From JALZAA01 sp046724655 (GTDB lineage Bacteria > Actinomycetota > Acidimicrobiia > IMCC26256 > JACDBD01), in NCBI GenBank assembly GCA_046724655.1, contig JBKOWY010000116.1, forward strand, positions 1 through 5,909: 5,909 nucleotides of DNA, given 5' to 3'. How positions within the stretch are numbered: position 1 is the stretch's first letter; every line of letters begins with the position of its first letter. Shown here piece after piece: positions 5,776 through 5,909 of the stretch. The position numbers and the translations under genes were made by a program. A model generated the notes under the pieces. That model worked only from the letters and a program-made list of their open reading frames with translations. It ran no database searches and was not told the origin of the DNA.

Positions 5776-5909
5776 CTAGGCGAACGGGGGCGGTCCTTGC
5801 GGCAGCTTGGCGAGCGCGGCGCGCAGCTGCTCGAGATCCTCGCGATCGAGCGCGAGGAGGTCCTCGGGCGGTTCGTTGAGTCGCTCGATCACCGCAGTTC
5901 GCGTCTTCG
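5776..5909 (-). CDS. C-terminal end of an unidentified protein (5' end outside window)
   Basis: Reading the minus strand in from the right edge gives 43 codons and TAG at 5778-5776: KTRTAVIERLNEPPEDLLAL, then DREDLEQLRAALAKL, ending PQGPPPFA. The tail looks helical and charged and finishes in a proline-rich stub. The pattern resembles the C-terminal helix of MarR-type regulators (l.e.dleqLr..L.kL), but this is too short to assign. It ends 26 bases before the ferredoxin start on the same strand, so the two may be co-transcribed. Codon use (GC-rich third positions) and position support a real gene. Confidence 0.55.
   Translation of the reverse strand, partial: KTRTAVIERLNEPPEDLLALDREDLEQLRAALAKLPQGPPPFA

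Noticed and set aside
1..5909. RNA genes, CRISPR arrays, insertion sequences or prophage parts
   Set aside because: I saw no tRNA-like cloverleaf, no regularly spaced repeats, and no transposase or integrase motifs on either strand.

Overview
This 5.9 kb window is GC-rich and densely coded. The gene families point to an actinobacterium with steroid/terpenoid or fatty-acid catabolism: FadD-type synthetases, a FadH/Old Yellow Enzyme oxidoreductase and a P450-type ferredoxin. The lineage cannot be fixed from the sequence. A selenium-using, non-mycobacterial actinobacterium is a reasonable guess, given the candidate selenoprotein described below.

Layout. Minus strand, 1-1779: an AhpD/carboxymuconolactone decarboxylase (CMD) family gene (1779 to 1288) is followed, with an 8-base overlap, by a FadH/OYE-type flavin and iron-sulfur oxidoreductase that runs off the left edge. 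A 69-base divergent intergenic region (1780-1848) holds a KstR-like palindrome and a possible leaderless promoter. Plus strand, 1849-5021: two acyl-CoA synthetases in tandem with a TAATG stop/start overlap. The first is FadD19-like (steroid side-chain CoA ligase family) and the second is FadD4-like. Minus strand, 4991-5909: a GrpB-family protein (convergent with the second synthetase and overlapping it), a long imperfect palindrome, a small ferredoxin, and the C-terminal end of an unidentified gene at the right edge.

Main discovery candidate. The AhpD-like gene is interrupted by one in-frame TGA (1596-1594) exactly where the second cysteine of the redox CxxC motif belongs, giving C-P-I-TGA. 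The frame stays open, with family-like sequence, on both sides. Right after the TGA is a perfect 6-bp stem with a 5-nt AGUUG loop, at the distance and with the loop G expected of a bacterial SECIS element. The simplest reading is a 163-residue CxxU selenoprotein that standard gene calling would split into two fragments or call a pseudogene. A nonsense mutation or sequencing error cannot be excluded from this window alone. No selA, selB, selC or selD is present here.

How the genes may work together (inference). The synthetases would activate steroid side-chain or fatty acids as CoA thioesters. The OYE/FadH enzyme would reduce enoyl or dienoyl intermediates. The ferredoxin would feed a P450 or other monooxygenase encoded outside the window. 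The AhpD-like protein would handle peroxide or thiol redox chemistry. The KstR-like operator suggests that at least the fadD pair, and perhaps the divergent redox pair, respond to steroid-derived CoA thioesters.
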